Origin: Artocarpus heterophyllus
Taxonomy: Eukaryota; Streptophyta; Magnoliopsida; Rosales; Moraceae
NCBI GenBank assembly: GCA_025403435.1
Contig: JAJQZP010000460.1
Span: 102,193 to 166,192 of the forward strand
Direction: 5' to 3'
Length of the DNA: 64,000 nt
Positions 33,680-45,389 of the stretch are shown here, in pieces. Each line of letters begins with the position of its first letter. The first letter of the stretch is position 1. Made by a program: the position numbers and the translations under genes. The notes below the pieces were generated by a model. That model was not told the origin of the DNA, did no database searches, and saw nothing but the letters and a program-made list of their open reading frames with translations.

Positions 33680-34530
33680 TATGAAATGTGCTATTCCTGA
33701 GCTTAAGGGTGATAACTATAAAGTATTCATTTGGGGTGGATGGACATTGACTATGCCATAAGGAATGATGAACCACTGTTTATCATCGAGACCAACACTC
33801 CAGATGATGTTGATCGATATGAAAAATGGAAGCGATCCAATCGTCTCTCAATTTTGTTCATAAAGACCAAAATCTCTGTTGAGATTAGAGATTTGGTTGA
33901 TCAATATAACAATGTATGAGTGCTACTGAAGGCTATTAATGATCAATTGGAGTCTTCAGATAAAGCATAAGCAAGCACCTTGATTATGTAGTTTTCATCC
34001 TTGAAACTTACCGGTATAAAAGGCGTTTGTGAGCATATCATGTGCATGAGAGACATTGCGACTTAATCAAAGACACTTGAGGCTAACATGTCTAATTCTT
34101 TGCTAGTTCATCACATTCTAAACATTCTCCCCACGAAGTATGGTCCTTTTAAGATCTCCTATAACACATAAGGAAAAATGGTCAATTGATGAGCTATTGA
34201 CCATGTGTGTTTAGGAGGAGGGAAGACTCATTATGGAAGAAGGATAAAAAGTAAATTTGGCAACCCAGGGTAATAAGAAGTTTCAGACCAAGCAAAAGAG
34301 GACGGCAAGGTTTCTGCCCAGTCGGATATTAAGAAGGAGTCCAAGTGCTTCTTTTGTAAAAAGAAGGGGCACGTAAAGAAGGACTGCTCTAAATTCTGGA
34401 ATGGCTTGATAAAAAAGGTACTCAACTCTCACTTGTTTGTTATGAATCCAATATGATTGATGTTAATTATAGCACATGGTGGATTGACACCGGTTCTATA
34501 ATCCCTGTTACGAATTCCCTATAGGGATTG
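33680..34530 (+). pseudogene. Copia-5 gag and protease, decayed
   Basis: Gag opens around MKCAIPELKGDNYKVF (33681) and continues MDIDYAIRNDEP...YEKWKRSNRLS, then breaks at a stop near 33917 with further stops and shifts (LPTKYGPFKISY remains at about 34130). The zinc knuckle CFFCKKKGHVKKDC is at 34346-34387 and the protease WWIDTGS at about 34479-34500. Related to Copia-4 in layout (both carry a TKYGPF/EQYGPF Gag box). Confidence 0.85.
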
Positions 34531-34833
34531 CAAGACCTGCAGAAGCCAGTTGAAAGTGAGCAAAGCATCTATTTTGGAAATAAGATGCACTCATATGTAT
34601 AGGCTATAGGAACATGCAAACTAGTCTTAAGTAGTGGCTTTATTTTATATTTGGAAAAAAAATTCTATATTCCTAGTTTTTCTAAAAATTTAATTTCAGT
34701 TTCTAGACTTGTATCAGTTTCTAGATATTCCTTTAAATTTTCAGAATCTTCGTTCAATTTGTTTTATAAATCTAATTTTATTGGATGCGGCACTTTGTCT
34801 GATGGTCTTTTTCATCTTAATTCATAAAATGAT

Positions 34834-35040
34834 GCCAATTATTGTGGCGTACCCAGCCCCACTCAAGCCCCTATGAGGCCCGTAGGTTGGCCCCCGGCAT
34901 AATTGGCTCTTATTACGGCTTATCCGAGCCCACTCATCTGTACTGTCCCCTCTAGGACCCACTGGTCCCTCAGGGTTTTTATTTCGCGTCCCTCATGGTT
35001 CAAACCTTAAACCTCCCTTAAGAGGTTCTTATTTCCTTCA
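34834..35040. other. GC-rich foreign insert in the Copia-5 GAG-pre-integrase region
   Basis: Between the DGLFHLNS segment and HTDICSP of Copia-5 the expected protein is replaced by about 200 bp of C-rich sequence. Its left part is bounded by a 9-bp inverted pair GCCAATTAT / ATAATTGGC (34834-34907). It contains GGTTCAAACC near 34998, close to a Pol III B-box, but no convincing A-box. Not identified; could be a small non-autonomous element or SINE fragment. Confidence 0.4.
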
Positions 35041-35093
35041 AGAGGAGTTCTGATTTATTGGAAATCATACATACAGATATTTGTAGTCCAGAC
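35041..35093 (+). pseudogene. Copia-5 integrase fragment, left of the Copia-2 insertion
   Basis: Encodes EIIHTDICSPD and is cut at 35093 by the Copia-2 LTR; reading continues at 44752 with GIDTYSQKYLISFIDD. The pentamers CAGAC (left) and CAGGC (right) flank Copia-2. Confidence 0.85.
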
Positions 35094-37115
35094 TGTCAGA
35101 AAAAATAGTGTGAGGTATGCAACAAAAATTTTAAAAATTTTAACATCAGAGTATTTTTCCAAAACACAAGTTTGACATGCTATATGTATAAATTAAACAG
35201 ATCTTACTAACCTTTATGTACCGAAGAACTTCCGTAACCTATGAAGAGAAGTAACGTTCCAGAAGAGCCTCAACCAACTGGTCTTCTTTGCTATTCTCTA
35301 TCCACGATCGGAGTAAGTGTGGGCTCACACGTACAGCTCTTCCACCGGTGACTCTCCTTCCAACCAATCAAGAGAACCCAAAGCTAGTGTTCGTGATTTG
35401 TGAACAAAAGCTCTCAGGGAGTTTTCAGATGCTCACCAGAAGAGTATCACTCTTAATCTCTCAATTGATCTAAGTAACTCATGAGACTTACTCCCTTTAT
35501 ATAGCGATTGGTCTTGGGGTCAGTCCTTATCAGATTAGGTCTCAAAAACTCGAAACAGAATCAAGTTCGGATCAATATCTGATAAGATCCGCGTGAAAAT
35601 GGGTAATCTTATCTATCACTGATCGGCAAGCCGAACAGGCCCCATCGGCAGGCCGAACACGTAGATCGGCAGGCCAAACTGCCGCGTAAATATCTTCACG
35701 AATCTTTTATTTTCCACCCGAGATTCTATAGGATAAAGTCTCAGTTTTGATTCAAATAACCCAACAGAGAAGTTATCTAATGAACACAAACTTTATCAAG
35801 ATAATCTCTAAGAAAATAAATCAATTCACAATAATTCTACAAGTTTATCTTGATTTAATTTATCCAATTAAATCAACCGATAAACATACAAGAATTATCA
35901 GATCCCCATAATTCAATAAGTTTATCTTAAATTAATTTTATTACAAAATTAATTTAACCAATAAACAAACATGAATTATTTGATTCTTTCAAATTTTAAA
36001 CCAATCCGATAAATCCGACATAAGTCACCAATTATTGAAAAAGCACGCCGTATCATTACAGGATTTTGTGAGCTAGCAAAGGGGACCAAAATGGACCTAT
36101 GAAGTTCAAGCTCTCAATAATTATGAAACCCAATATCCCATATATACATTTCACAATTATCAACTCCAACGCTACTCCACTAAAAGCTTAGAGCTGCACT
36201 CTCAAACTTTATAGAATTACGAAGCCCGTATAGCTAAGTCTTCATGACATATCAAAGTGTATCGTATCCCCATATGATAATCCATAATCAGCTTCAGGAC
36301 AAGTTCTCTCTTACCTTCCCGATTATTTTTATCTTACGTTCCATTATCTCACCATTAGAAAACTTACCATCCAAAGATAGTAAACCATTCGGTTACGCCT
36401 ATGTATTCAAATGGTTGAGCGCTCTAGTTTTCCAATTACAGGATAACGCATATAAGAGGATATCATTACTCCTAAAGAGGAGCTATGGATTCCATATCTA
36501 TGAATAACAAGTCTACGCTATCAAGAGTCATGCCTCCAACGTACCGACATGCATACCACTATTGAGATGTGGGAGTCACCCTTTGGTACATCAAAAGACA
36601 CAAGTCGAGACAATGGGCCCACTATCCATCTCAGGATTAAGATACAATACAAATGATTGTCTAAAGTGAATCGATTTGTCAAGACAGAATTATTAATACA
36701 AATCAATTCACTTTGTGTCCCGATCCAACACATCGTCACCTATAACAATGTGCCAATGTTTCTATTTACGGAGTCCAACTCCGATGGTCAAGACAAACCA
36801 TCTCCCAATAGGGATATAGACAACATAACAATCTTTGCATGACTAAAGCGCCCAACTTTATTCCCTCGATTGCGGATCATATGTTTTAGACCGTCACCTT
36901 AAAAATCATGTCTACCGCATAATAGTCCATCATATGCCCAATTCTTAAAGGTTTAGACCGACAGTTTCAGACTACTGTTTGCTTAACATACATTCAACAA
37001 ATATGAACGTTAAGAGGACAAGATTTGGTATATGTAAATAAATAAATTCTTTATTGATAAAAATGTCTCCAAAAACGTATTACATTTTTACTCCTTACGG
37101 CATACATATCTAACA
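35094..37115 (-). mobile_element. 3' LTR of Copia-2 (2022 bp)
   Basis: From TGTCAG (35094) to ...TCTAACA (37115). Holds a TATATAAA box on the minus strand (35506-35513) and three dyad units at 35624, 35646 and 35667. Frames within are not genes. Confidence 0.9.
35620..35682. repeat. GC-rich dyad array, 3 copies, Copia-2 3' LTR
   Basis: Units at 35624, 35646 and 35667 (steps 22 and 21), about 110 bp upstream of the LTR's TATA box. Confidence 0.85.
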
Positions 37116-37129
37116 CTTTCCCACTTGCA

Positions 37130-40100
37130 CTAAGTGAGTAAATACAGCAAATCTCGCATCCCCATAGCTTCCACATGTTTCTCGAAGACTCTCCCTATAA
37201 GTGTCTTCGTAAATGGATCAGCTAAATAGTTCTCTGACGCTATCTTGCACACTGTGACATGCCCGCCCTCAATGAAGTCCTTTATCACATGATACTTTCG
37301 ATCAATATGTTTACTCTTCTTGTGAAATCTCGGTTCCTTAGCATTAGCTACCGCCGTACTGTTATCATAGTACTGTGATACCGCCTTATCCATGCCTGGA
37401 ACAACCTCAAGATCCCCAAGGAACTCGCAGAGCCACACTGCTTCTTTCGAAGCATCACTAGCTGCCACATACTCGGCCTCCATCGTTGAATCCAAAGTGC
37501 AATCTTGCTTAGCACTTCTCCAATTGATGGCACCGCCACCCAGAGTAAACACAAACCCCGAAGTCGATTTCCTAGAATCCAAACAGGATTAAAAATCCAA
37601 ATAAGTATATCCTAGAGGAATCAGGTCCTTACCCGAATATACTAGCATATACCCTCGAGTCCTTCGCAGGTACTTGAAAATATGCTTTATCGCAACCCAG
37701 TGGTTCAGTCCTAGATCCGCCTGGAATTGACTTACAATCCCGACCGCATAGCTGATATCCGATCGTGTGCAAAGCATGGCATATATGAGACTACCCACTG
37801 CTGAAGCATAAGGCACCTTCTTCATGTATTCTCTTTCTTCATAAAACTTTGGAGAGTCTTTCTTAGAAAGAGTAATTCCAGACCTAGATGGTTGCCCACC
37901 TTTCTTGGAATCCTACATTGTAAACCTCTTGAGAATTTTATCTACGTAGCTAGCTTGTGACAAAGCTATCATTTTGTTCTTCCTATCCCAAAAGATCTGG
38001 ATACCGAGAACAAAATTAGCCTCACCCAAGTCCTTCATGTCAAAATGCTTGGTCAACCATAATTTGACCAATGACAACGCCCCAACGTCATTGCCAATTA
38101 GCAGAATGTCATCTACATAGTGTAGTAGAAAAACCACATTCCCATCCTTTATGTGTTTATAAACACATGGTTCATCCATATTTTGTGAGAACCCATAAGT
38201 CTTGATCACCTGATCAAATCTTATATTCCAAGAATGAGAAGCCTGCTTAAGTCCATAAATTGACTTTAACAGCTTACAAACCTTACCCTCCTGACCCGTG
38301 ACCTTGAACCCGTCTGGCTGTTCCATATAAATGGACTCATCAAGACAACCATTTAGAAAAGCTGTCTTGACATCCATCTGTTAAATCTCATAGTCGAGAG
38401 CGGCAACTATGGATAAGAGAATCCGGATGGACTTAAGCATGGCTACAAGCAAAAAGGTTTCCTCATAATCGATTCCTTCCTTTTACGTATAACCCTTAGC
38501 TACCAGTCTAGCCTTAAAGGTTTTGACCTTTCCATCTACTCCTCTTTTCCTCTTGTAAATCCACTTACACCCTATGGGTTTTACCCCTTCGGGAGATCCA
38601 TAAACTCCCAAACCTGATTAGTCTCCATAGATTTCATCTCTATGTTCATGGCCTCTGTCTAGAGTTTTGAATCAACATCCTCCATAGCTTCTGTGTAAGT
38701 ATAAGGATCCTTGTCATGTTCATCCGGTTCAGCCAAGAAGACCTCCCCATTGAACATATACCTCTCAGGTTGACGCCCGATCCTCCCACTACGCCGAAGC
38801 CCCTGAGATTGTTGTTCAAGGTTGTTTGGTTTTTCTACACTGATCGAAACGGTTTCATTCGAAACCTGCGGAATGATTTGATCACCACTTAACTCCTCAA
38901 GCACCACTTTACTTCGAGGTTTAAAGTCGTCCATGTAACTCTCCTCAAGGAAAGTTACATTAGCAGAAACCACGACTTTATTTTCCTTCGAGTTATAAAA
39001 ATAACCCTCTTTAGTCCCTTTTGGATATCCTACAAACACGCACACTTTCGAACGTGCTTCCAACTTATTCAGATCCTTAAATAGGACATGAGCCGGACAT
39101 CCCCATATGCGAATATGGTTTAAGGATGTCTTCCTTCTTGTCCATAACTCATGAGGAGTTTTAGGGACCGATTTTGAAGGCACATTGTTCAAAAGATAAC
39201 ATGCAGTTTGTAGTGCATATCCCCAAAAGGATAAAGGTAATGATGAATAACTCATCATGGACCTGACCATGTTCAACAAAGTCCTATTTCTTCTCTCAGC
39301 TACGCCATTCTGCTGCGGAGTGCCCGGTGCAGTCAAATGGGATAAAATCTCATTCTTTAGCAAGTGTCCCAAGAACTCATCAGAAAGGTATTCTCCACCT
39401 CGATCGGATCAAACTGCCTTTATGGGTCTACCCAATTGTTTTTTCACTTCAGCCCGAAACTCCCTAAACTTGTCAAAAGTTTCGCTTTTGTGGTGCATCA
39501 GGCACACATACCCATATCTTGAATAATCGTCAATAAAAGTGACGAAGTACTCATACCCTCCTCGTGCTCGGATGTTCATCGGTCCTCAAACATTACTATG
39601 CACAAGTTCTAGAACCCCTTCGGCCCTATTGCCTTTAGACCCATATGGTCTTTTGATCATTTTACCCTCCAAACAAGATTCACATTGAGGTATAGATTCC
39701 ACCTTTAAGTGACTTAAAGGTCCATCCCTTACCAACTTTTGACTCCTATTCAGCTTAATGTGACCAAGGCGCAAATGCCAAAGATAAATCTTATTAGAGT
39801 GAGAAGTTTTAAGTCTTTTAGAATTATTATCATTCATCTTAGCATTAAGCAATAAGTCCATCTTAGGTTTGATAAATATGGATTATTTTGCATCCATCCA
39901 GAACAGATAAAAGATTTGTTTTTACAAATCACCACTTTTTCATTAAAAGATACCACGTAGGAGTATTTAAATAAACAAGATACAAAAATTAAATTCCTTT
40001 TAAATTTAGGAACATAAAAACAATCTTGCAAAAATAAATTCCTATAGTTATCAAAGTAAAGATGGACGTCTCCCACTACTTCTGCTGAGACCAAGGATCC

Positions 40101-41069
40101 ATAGCCCATCCGAAGCGTGAAGTCTTCATGTAACAGACTTCTCGTTTCTTTGAACCCCTTCAGAGAGACACAAACATGATTAATTGCACCGGAATCTATG
40201 ACCCAAATGTCACTGGATTCCTCAACCAAACAAGTTTTTAAATACAGAAGATCACACCTACCTCTTTGGAAAGGAAGTCCTTGTAATGCTTCTTAATATA
40301 CCTGACCTTACCACAGAAGAAGCACTTAAGCTTCTTTGGGTTCTTCTTCTTCTTCTTCTTGCTCTTGGTGTTAGCAGGAACAGAAGGCTTCTCATTCTTG
40401 GCCCGTTGCTTCTTTCCATTCCCAGAGTTAGAATTGGAACCAAAAGCAGCTACCATGTTGGCCTCTCCACCCGCAAGAGACTCCCTGATCAGCAGTTCAA
40501 ACTCCTGCAACTGTTTCATAAGTTCTATCCAGGTCATATCCCGTCTATTGTTCAAATTAAATGCAGCTCTAAATGGAATAAATTCCTTAGACAGAGTCTC
40601 AAAGACCATAGTCATCTGAGTTTCAGCATCGATGTCGGCTCCATTGGTTTGAACCTCAGCGAGGTAACCCATAACCAACATCATATGCTCCTTTACAGAT
40701 GTCCCCGATCTCTGTCTACAGTTAAGTAGTTTCTGAAGCGCCCCTTGCCACTTTGTTATGGCCTGGCCTCCAAACATGTCTTCAAGATTATCTAAGATCT
40801 GCTTCGCAGTCTCATAATCTTGATGTTGAGCCTGCAGCACATTATTCATGCTGGCCATAACATAGCAACGGGCCTGATCATTAACATCTTTCCAGCAGTC
40901 ATACGCTTGGAATTGCTCATTTGATGAGTCTCCCGTAGGCTCGGGAGGACAAGGGGTTGTCAGAACATATTTTAGTTTCTCAAAGGACAGGACGATATCC
41001 AGGTTCTGTTTTCAATCATTGTAATTCTCACTAGTTGTCAAGTATCAATGATAAAGCATTTTTAGACAT
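37130..41069 (-). pseudogene. Copia-2 gag-pol, decayed
   Basis: Same order as Copia-1 but broken. The start (ATG 41069) hits a stop at codon 13, next to a small deletion. Gag remains at 40858-40238 with a worn knuckle (CFFCGKVRYIKKHY, lost the His and last Cys). Protease reads WVIDSGA (40229 frame). GAG-pre-integrase LWHLRLGHIKLN and integrase (39372-38659, [16 protein letters not shown]) follow. RT is open from 38377 (MDVKTAFLNGCLDES; LLHYVDDILL). RNase H is at 37582-37130 (MDSRKSTSGFVFTLGGG; STMEAEYVAASDA; ENYLADPFTK). It shows the RT and RNase H that Copia-1 must carry outside the window. Confidence 0.92.
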
Positions 41070-42717
41070 TTTTAATCTACAATAAAGAATCATATACCAA
41101 ACATAAGCAAACATATCATAATAATTTAGTAAGATAACACAATCATACAAATGTGTTTATGTGTCAAAACCTTGAAAATATCACAACCTTACAACGATAA
41201 TTCCCAACTCAGAATTCAACAAGCTCCTAGGGGAGTCATGCCAAATTCAATCAGGAACACGGATCCCCTCCTGATTAATATATGCCATCCAGGACCCGTA
41301 TGATCCAGCATATATTAATAATCATTTCTTTGGCCATTAATTTTATTAACAAAGCTCCTAGGGGAGGTTAATAATAAAATTAACGTAAGTGTATAACCAT
41401 CATTTCAATATTTTATCCATGATTTATAATCACCACCTAGGGGTGTGCAACCATAAATCATGCTAAAATACCTTATCCTCTCAGAGATCCAATCTGGTAC
41501 ATGATAGAAATCCCTTCCTAGGGGTCGGGACCACCATGTTCTTCCTATGGACCAACGATGGAGGCCTTAGGTTCTCTCTTCAAAAACCTTCTCCTAGTCA
41601 ATCTTTTGAAGTCAAGGTTTTATTTTAAAATTATGCATGAACAATTTTAATATGAGCGGCACTTCCTATTCTATATGACATGTTATCAATATACATAGCA
41701 AATCATATTATAATACAGACAAGCAAAGCTACAAGCAAAATAATAATAACCGTAATATTATGGCTCCATCCTAGAGAATAGAAAACTAAGATTACAAGAG
41801 AATAATCGAGACATAAATCGATTCTTCATCCTTGAATCCTCAAGTTGTATCCTTCTTCACATAATTCTCATCTTCAAGTCTTCAATCCCGTATGAATCAA
41901 ATACTTCATATTTCTGGTCATATTCAAATTTAATGTTTCTCAGAATCGTCTCAAAAATTAAAATTAAAACTGCACTGTAAAAATTGTACCTTTTTTAGAA
42001 ATTTTTCAGCCCTCGGTCGGCAGGCCGATCTGGTGATTGGCTTGCCGGTCATGCTTCATCGGCCTACTGATCTAAAAGTTCGGCATGCCGAACTGGAAGT
42101 TCGGCCTGCTGGCAGAGCCAGCCTATTTTTGCCCCACTGTCGGCCTGTCGAACCACACGTCCGGCCTGCCGATCTGTGACCATCGGCCTGTCGAACTGAA
42201 GGTTCGGCATGCCGACCGAGCAGAAATCTCCATTCCAGAAAATACAATTTTAATGCAATTCATCAATTTTATTTTTAACAATTCAAAAACATAAAATTAG
42301 AGACACAGGAAATACCTAGGTGCGCCATCATCGATCTTTTAGATCCGACCTCTCAATCCGTCTTCTCCGAATAATTATTTAATTACAAAATTTTTACAAA
42401 TTTAAAATTAAATAACAATTCCTAGACGGAGATGATAGTCCGCTATCTAATTATATGAAAAATCTAAATACATATTCCAACCTCTAAGGAACCATAACTG
42501 ACAAAAATTAATTAATTAATAAATAATTAAATAATAATTTAATCAACCATAATTAATTAATGAATATTCACCACATAATCCATGACAACATATAATTATA
42601 TAGAAACCTAGAGTGCCAACTCTATTTGTAAAATTAAATTCAAGCATTGGAGAGATTAAGATCGCAAAATTTATACATACAGTATGATCATAAACTTGCA
42701 AATTTATGTAAAACCCT
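41070..42717 (-). other. Copia-2 leader with the same four hairpins and a dyad array
   Basis: Matches 2709-4362. CCTAGGGG cores are at 41226, 41357, 41436 and 41517. In the first, CTCC/GGAG pairs fully, while Copia-1 has lost one base of that pair. The dyad array follows at 42010-42225. Confidence 0.75.
42010..42225. repeat. GC-rich dyad array, 9 copies, Copia-2 leader
   Basis: Units at 42018, 42038, 42060, 42081, 42102, 42141, 42162, 42184 and 42205: steps 20, 22, 21, 21, 39, 21, 22, 21. The same 39-bp gap occurs in Copia-1, so the layout is inherited. Confidence 0.88.
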
Positions 42718-42730
42718 GGCTCTGATACCA
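42718..42730 (-). other. Primer-binding site, Copia-2
   Basis: Minus-strand TGGTATCAGAGCC, 2 bp from the LTR edge. Confidence 0.9.
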
Positions 42731-42732
42731 AT

Positions 42733-44751
42733 TGTTGAAAAAAATAGTGTGAGGTGCGCAGCGGAAATTTTAAAAATTTTAACATCAAAGTATTTTTCCA
42801 AAGCACAAGTTTGACAAGCTATATGTATAAATTAAACAGATCTTACTAACCTTTATGTACCGAAGAACTTTCGCAACCCGTGAAGAGAAGTAACGTTCCA
42901 GAAGAGCCTCAACCAACTGGTCTTCTTTGCTATTCTCTATCCACGATCGGAGTGAGTGTGGGCTCACACGTATAGCTCTTCCACCAGTGACTCTCCTTCC
43001 AACCAATCAAGAGAACCCAAAGCTAGTGTTCGTGATTTGTGAACAAAAGCTCTCAGGGAGTTTTCAGATGCTCACCAGAAGAGTATCACTCTTAATCTCT
43101 TAATTGATCTAAGTAACTCATGAGACTTACTCCCTTTATATAGCGATTGGTCCTGGGGTCAGTCCTTATCAGATTAGGTCTCAAAAACTCGAAACAGAAT
43201 CAAGTTCGGATCAATATCTGATAAGATCCGCGTGAAAATGCGTAATCTTATCTATCATTGATCGGCAGGCCGAACAGGCCCCATCGGCAGGCCGAACACG
43301 TAGATCGGCAGGTCAAACTGCCGCATAAATATCTTCGTGAATCTTTTATTTTCCACCCGAGATTCTATAGGATAAACTCAGTTTTGATTCAAATAACCCA
43401 ATAGAGAAGTTATCTGATCAACACAAACTTTATCAAGATAATCTCTAAGAAAATAAATCAATTCACCATAATTCTACAAGTTTATCTTGATTAAATTATC
43501 CAATTAAATCAACCGATAAACAGACAAGAATTATCCGATCCCCATAATTCAATAAGTTTATCTTAAATTAATTTTATTACAAAATTAATTTAACCAATAA
43601 ATAGACATGAATTATTTGATTCTTTCAAATTTTAAACCAATACAATAAATCCGACATAAGTCACCAATTATTGAAAAAGCATGTCGTATCATTACAGGAT
43701 TTTGTGAGCTAGCAAAAGGGACCAAAATGGACCTATAAACTTCAAGCTCTCAATAATTATGAAACCCAATATCCTAGATATACATTTCACAATTATCAAC
43801 TCCAACGCTACTCCACTAAAAGCTTAGAGCTGCACTCTCGAACTTTATAGAATTACGAAGCCCGTATAGCTAAGTCTCCATGACATATCAAAGTGTATCA
43901 TATCCCCATATGATAATCCATAATCAGCCTAAGGACAAGTTCTCTCTTACCTTCTCGATTATTTTTATCTTACGTTCCATTATCTCACCATTAGAAAACT
44001 TACCATCCAAAGATAGTAAACCATTCGGTTACACCTATGTATCTAAATGGTTGAGCGCTCTAGTTTTTCAATTATAGGATAACGCATATAAGAGGATATC
44101 ATTACTCCTAAAGAGGAGCTATGGATTCCATATCTATGAATAACAAGTCTATGCTATCAAGAGTTATGCCTCCAACGTATCGGCATGCATACCACTATTG
44201 AGATGTGGGAGTCACCCTTTGGTATATCAAAAAACACAAGTCGAGACAACGGGCCCACTATCCATCTCAGGATTAAGATACAATACAAATGATTGTCTAA
44301 AGTGAATTGTTTGCCAAGAGAAAATTATTAATCCAAATCAATTCACTTTGTGTCCCGATCCAACACATCGTCACCTATAACAACGTGCCAATGTTTCTAT
44401 TCACAGAGTCCAACTCCGATGGTCAAGACAAACCATCTCCCAATAGGGATATAGACAACATAACAATCTTTGCATGTATAAAGCGCCCAACTTTATTCCC
44501 TCGATTGCAGATCATATGTTTTAGACCGTCACCTTAAGAATCGTGTCTACCGCATAATCAGTCCATCATATGCCCAATTCTTAAAGGTTTAGACCGACAG
44601 TCTCAGACTACTGTTTGCTTAACATACATTCAACAAATATGAACGTAAAGAGGACAAGATTTGGTATATGTAAATAAATAAATTCTTTATTGATAAAAAT
44701 GTCTCTAAAAATATATTACATTTTTACTCCTTAGGGCATACATATCTAACA
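42733..44751 (-). mobile_element. 5' LTR of Copia-2 (2019 bp)
   Basis: From TGTTGAAA (42733) to ...TCTAACA (44751). Minus-strand TATATAAA at 43135-43142. Followed by CAGGC, the probable target duplicate of CAGAC at 35089-35093. Confidence 0.92.
43259..43322. repeat. GC-rich dyad array, 3 copies, Copia-2 5' LTR
   Basis: Units at 43263, 43285 and 43306 (steps 22 and 21), about 120 bp upstream of the TATA box on the minus strand. Confidence 0.85.
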
Positions 44752-45389
44752 CAGGCATAGACACATACTCTCAAAAGTATCTCATCTCTTTCATAGATGA
44801 CAACTCATGATACATGTATCGCTACTTGCTTAACAATAAAAACGAAGCACTAGATGCTTTTAAGGTCTTTAAAGCAGAAGTAGAGAAACAATACAGAAAG
44901 CAAATTAAGATCGTGAGATTAGATAAAGTAGCAGAGTACTATGGTAGATACGCTGAATATGGACAAGCACTTGGTCCATTTACTAGGTTTCTTCAAAAAC
45001 ATGGGATTATTGCCCAATATTCTGTGCCTGGTTCTCCATACCAAAATGGTGTAGTTGAAAGAAGAAACCGAACATTATTGGACATGGTATAGAGTATGCT
45101 TGCTAGCTCCAAGCTTCCTGAGTTCTTGTGGATAGAAACTCTTGAGACAGCAGTGTACATGTTGAACCGAGTTCCAACCAAGGTTGTCCCAAAGATGCCT
45201 TTTGAGTTATTTGAAGGTTGGAAACCAAGTTTGCAACATGTACGTGTTTAGAGATGACTATTAAAGGTATGAGTTTATAATTCACAAGAGAAGAAGCTAG
45301 ACCCAAGGACTACAAGTGGATATTTTGTTGGTTATGCTGAACAGTTTAAGGGCTATAGATTTTATTGTCCATCTTGTGATGACTTAATT
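44752..45389 (+). pseudogene. Copia-5 integrase core, middle fragment
   Basis: Resumes GIDTYSQKYLISFIDDNS and runs through the DD35E core ([35 protein letters not shown] at about 45030-45090), then [14 protein letters not shown] with a stop near 45251 and on to GYRFYCPS. Cut at 45389 by the solo LTR-A. Confidence 0.87.

Larger units (their letters stand above)
35094..44751 (-). mobile_element. Copia-2, complete minus-strand element nested in Copia-5 (9.66 kb)
   Basis: 3' LTR 35094-37115, polypurine tract (minus GTGGGAAAG, 37116-37124), decayed pol and gag 37130-41069, leader 41070-42717, PBS 42718-42730, 5' LTR 42733-44751. Same family as Copia-1. The LTR pair differs at roughly one base in twelve over the first 170 bases compared, with many C/T or G/A changes, so it is not a fresh insertion. 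Confidence 0.93.

Noticed and set aside
34985..35010. Possible tRNA-like Pol III B-box (GGTTCAAACC)
   Set aside because: No matching A-box at the right distance and no cloverleaf; not called as a tRNA or SINE.
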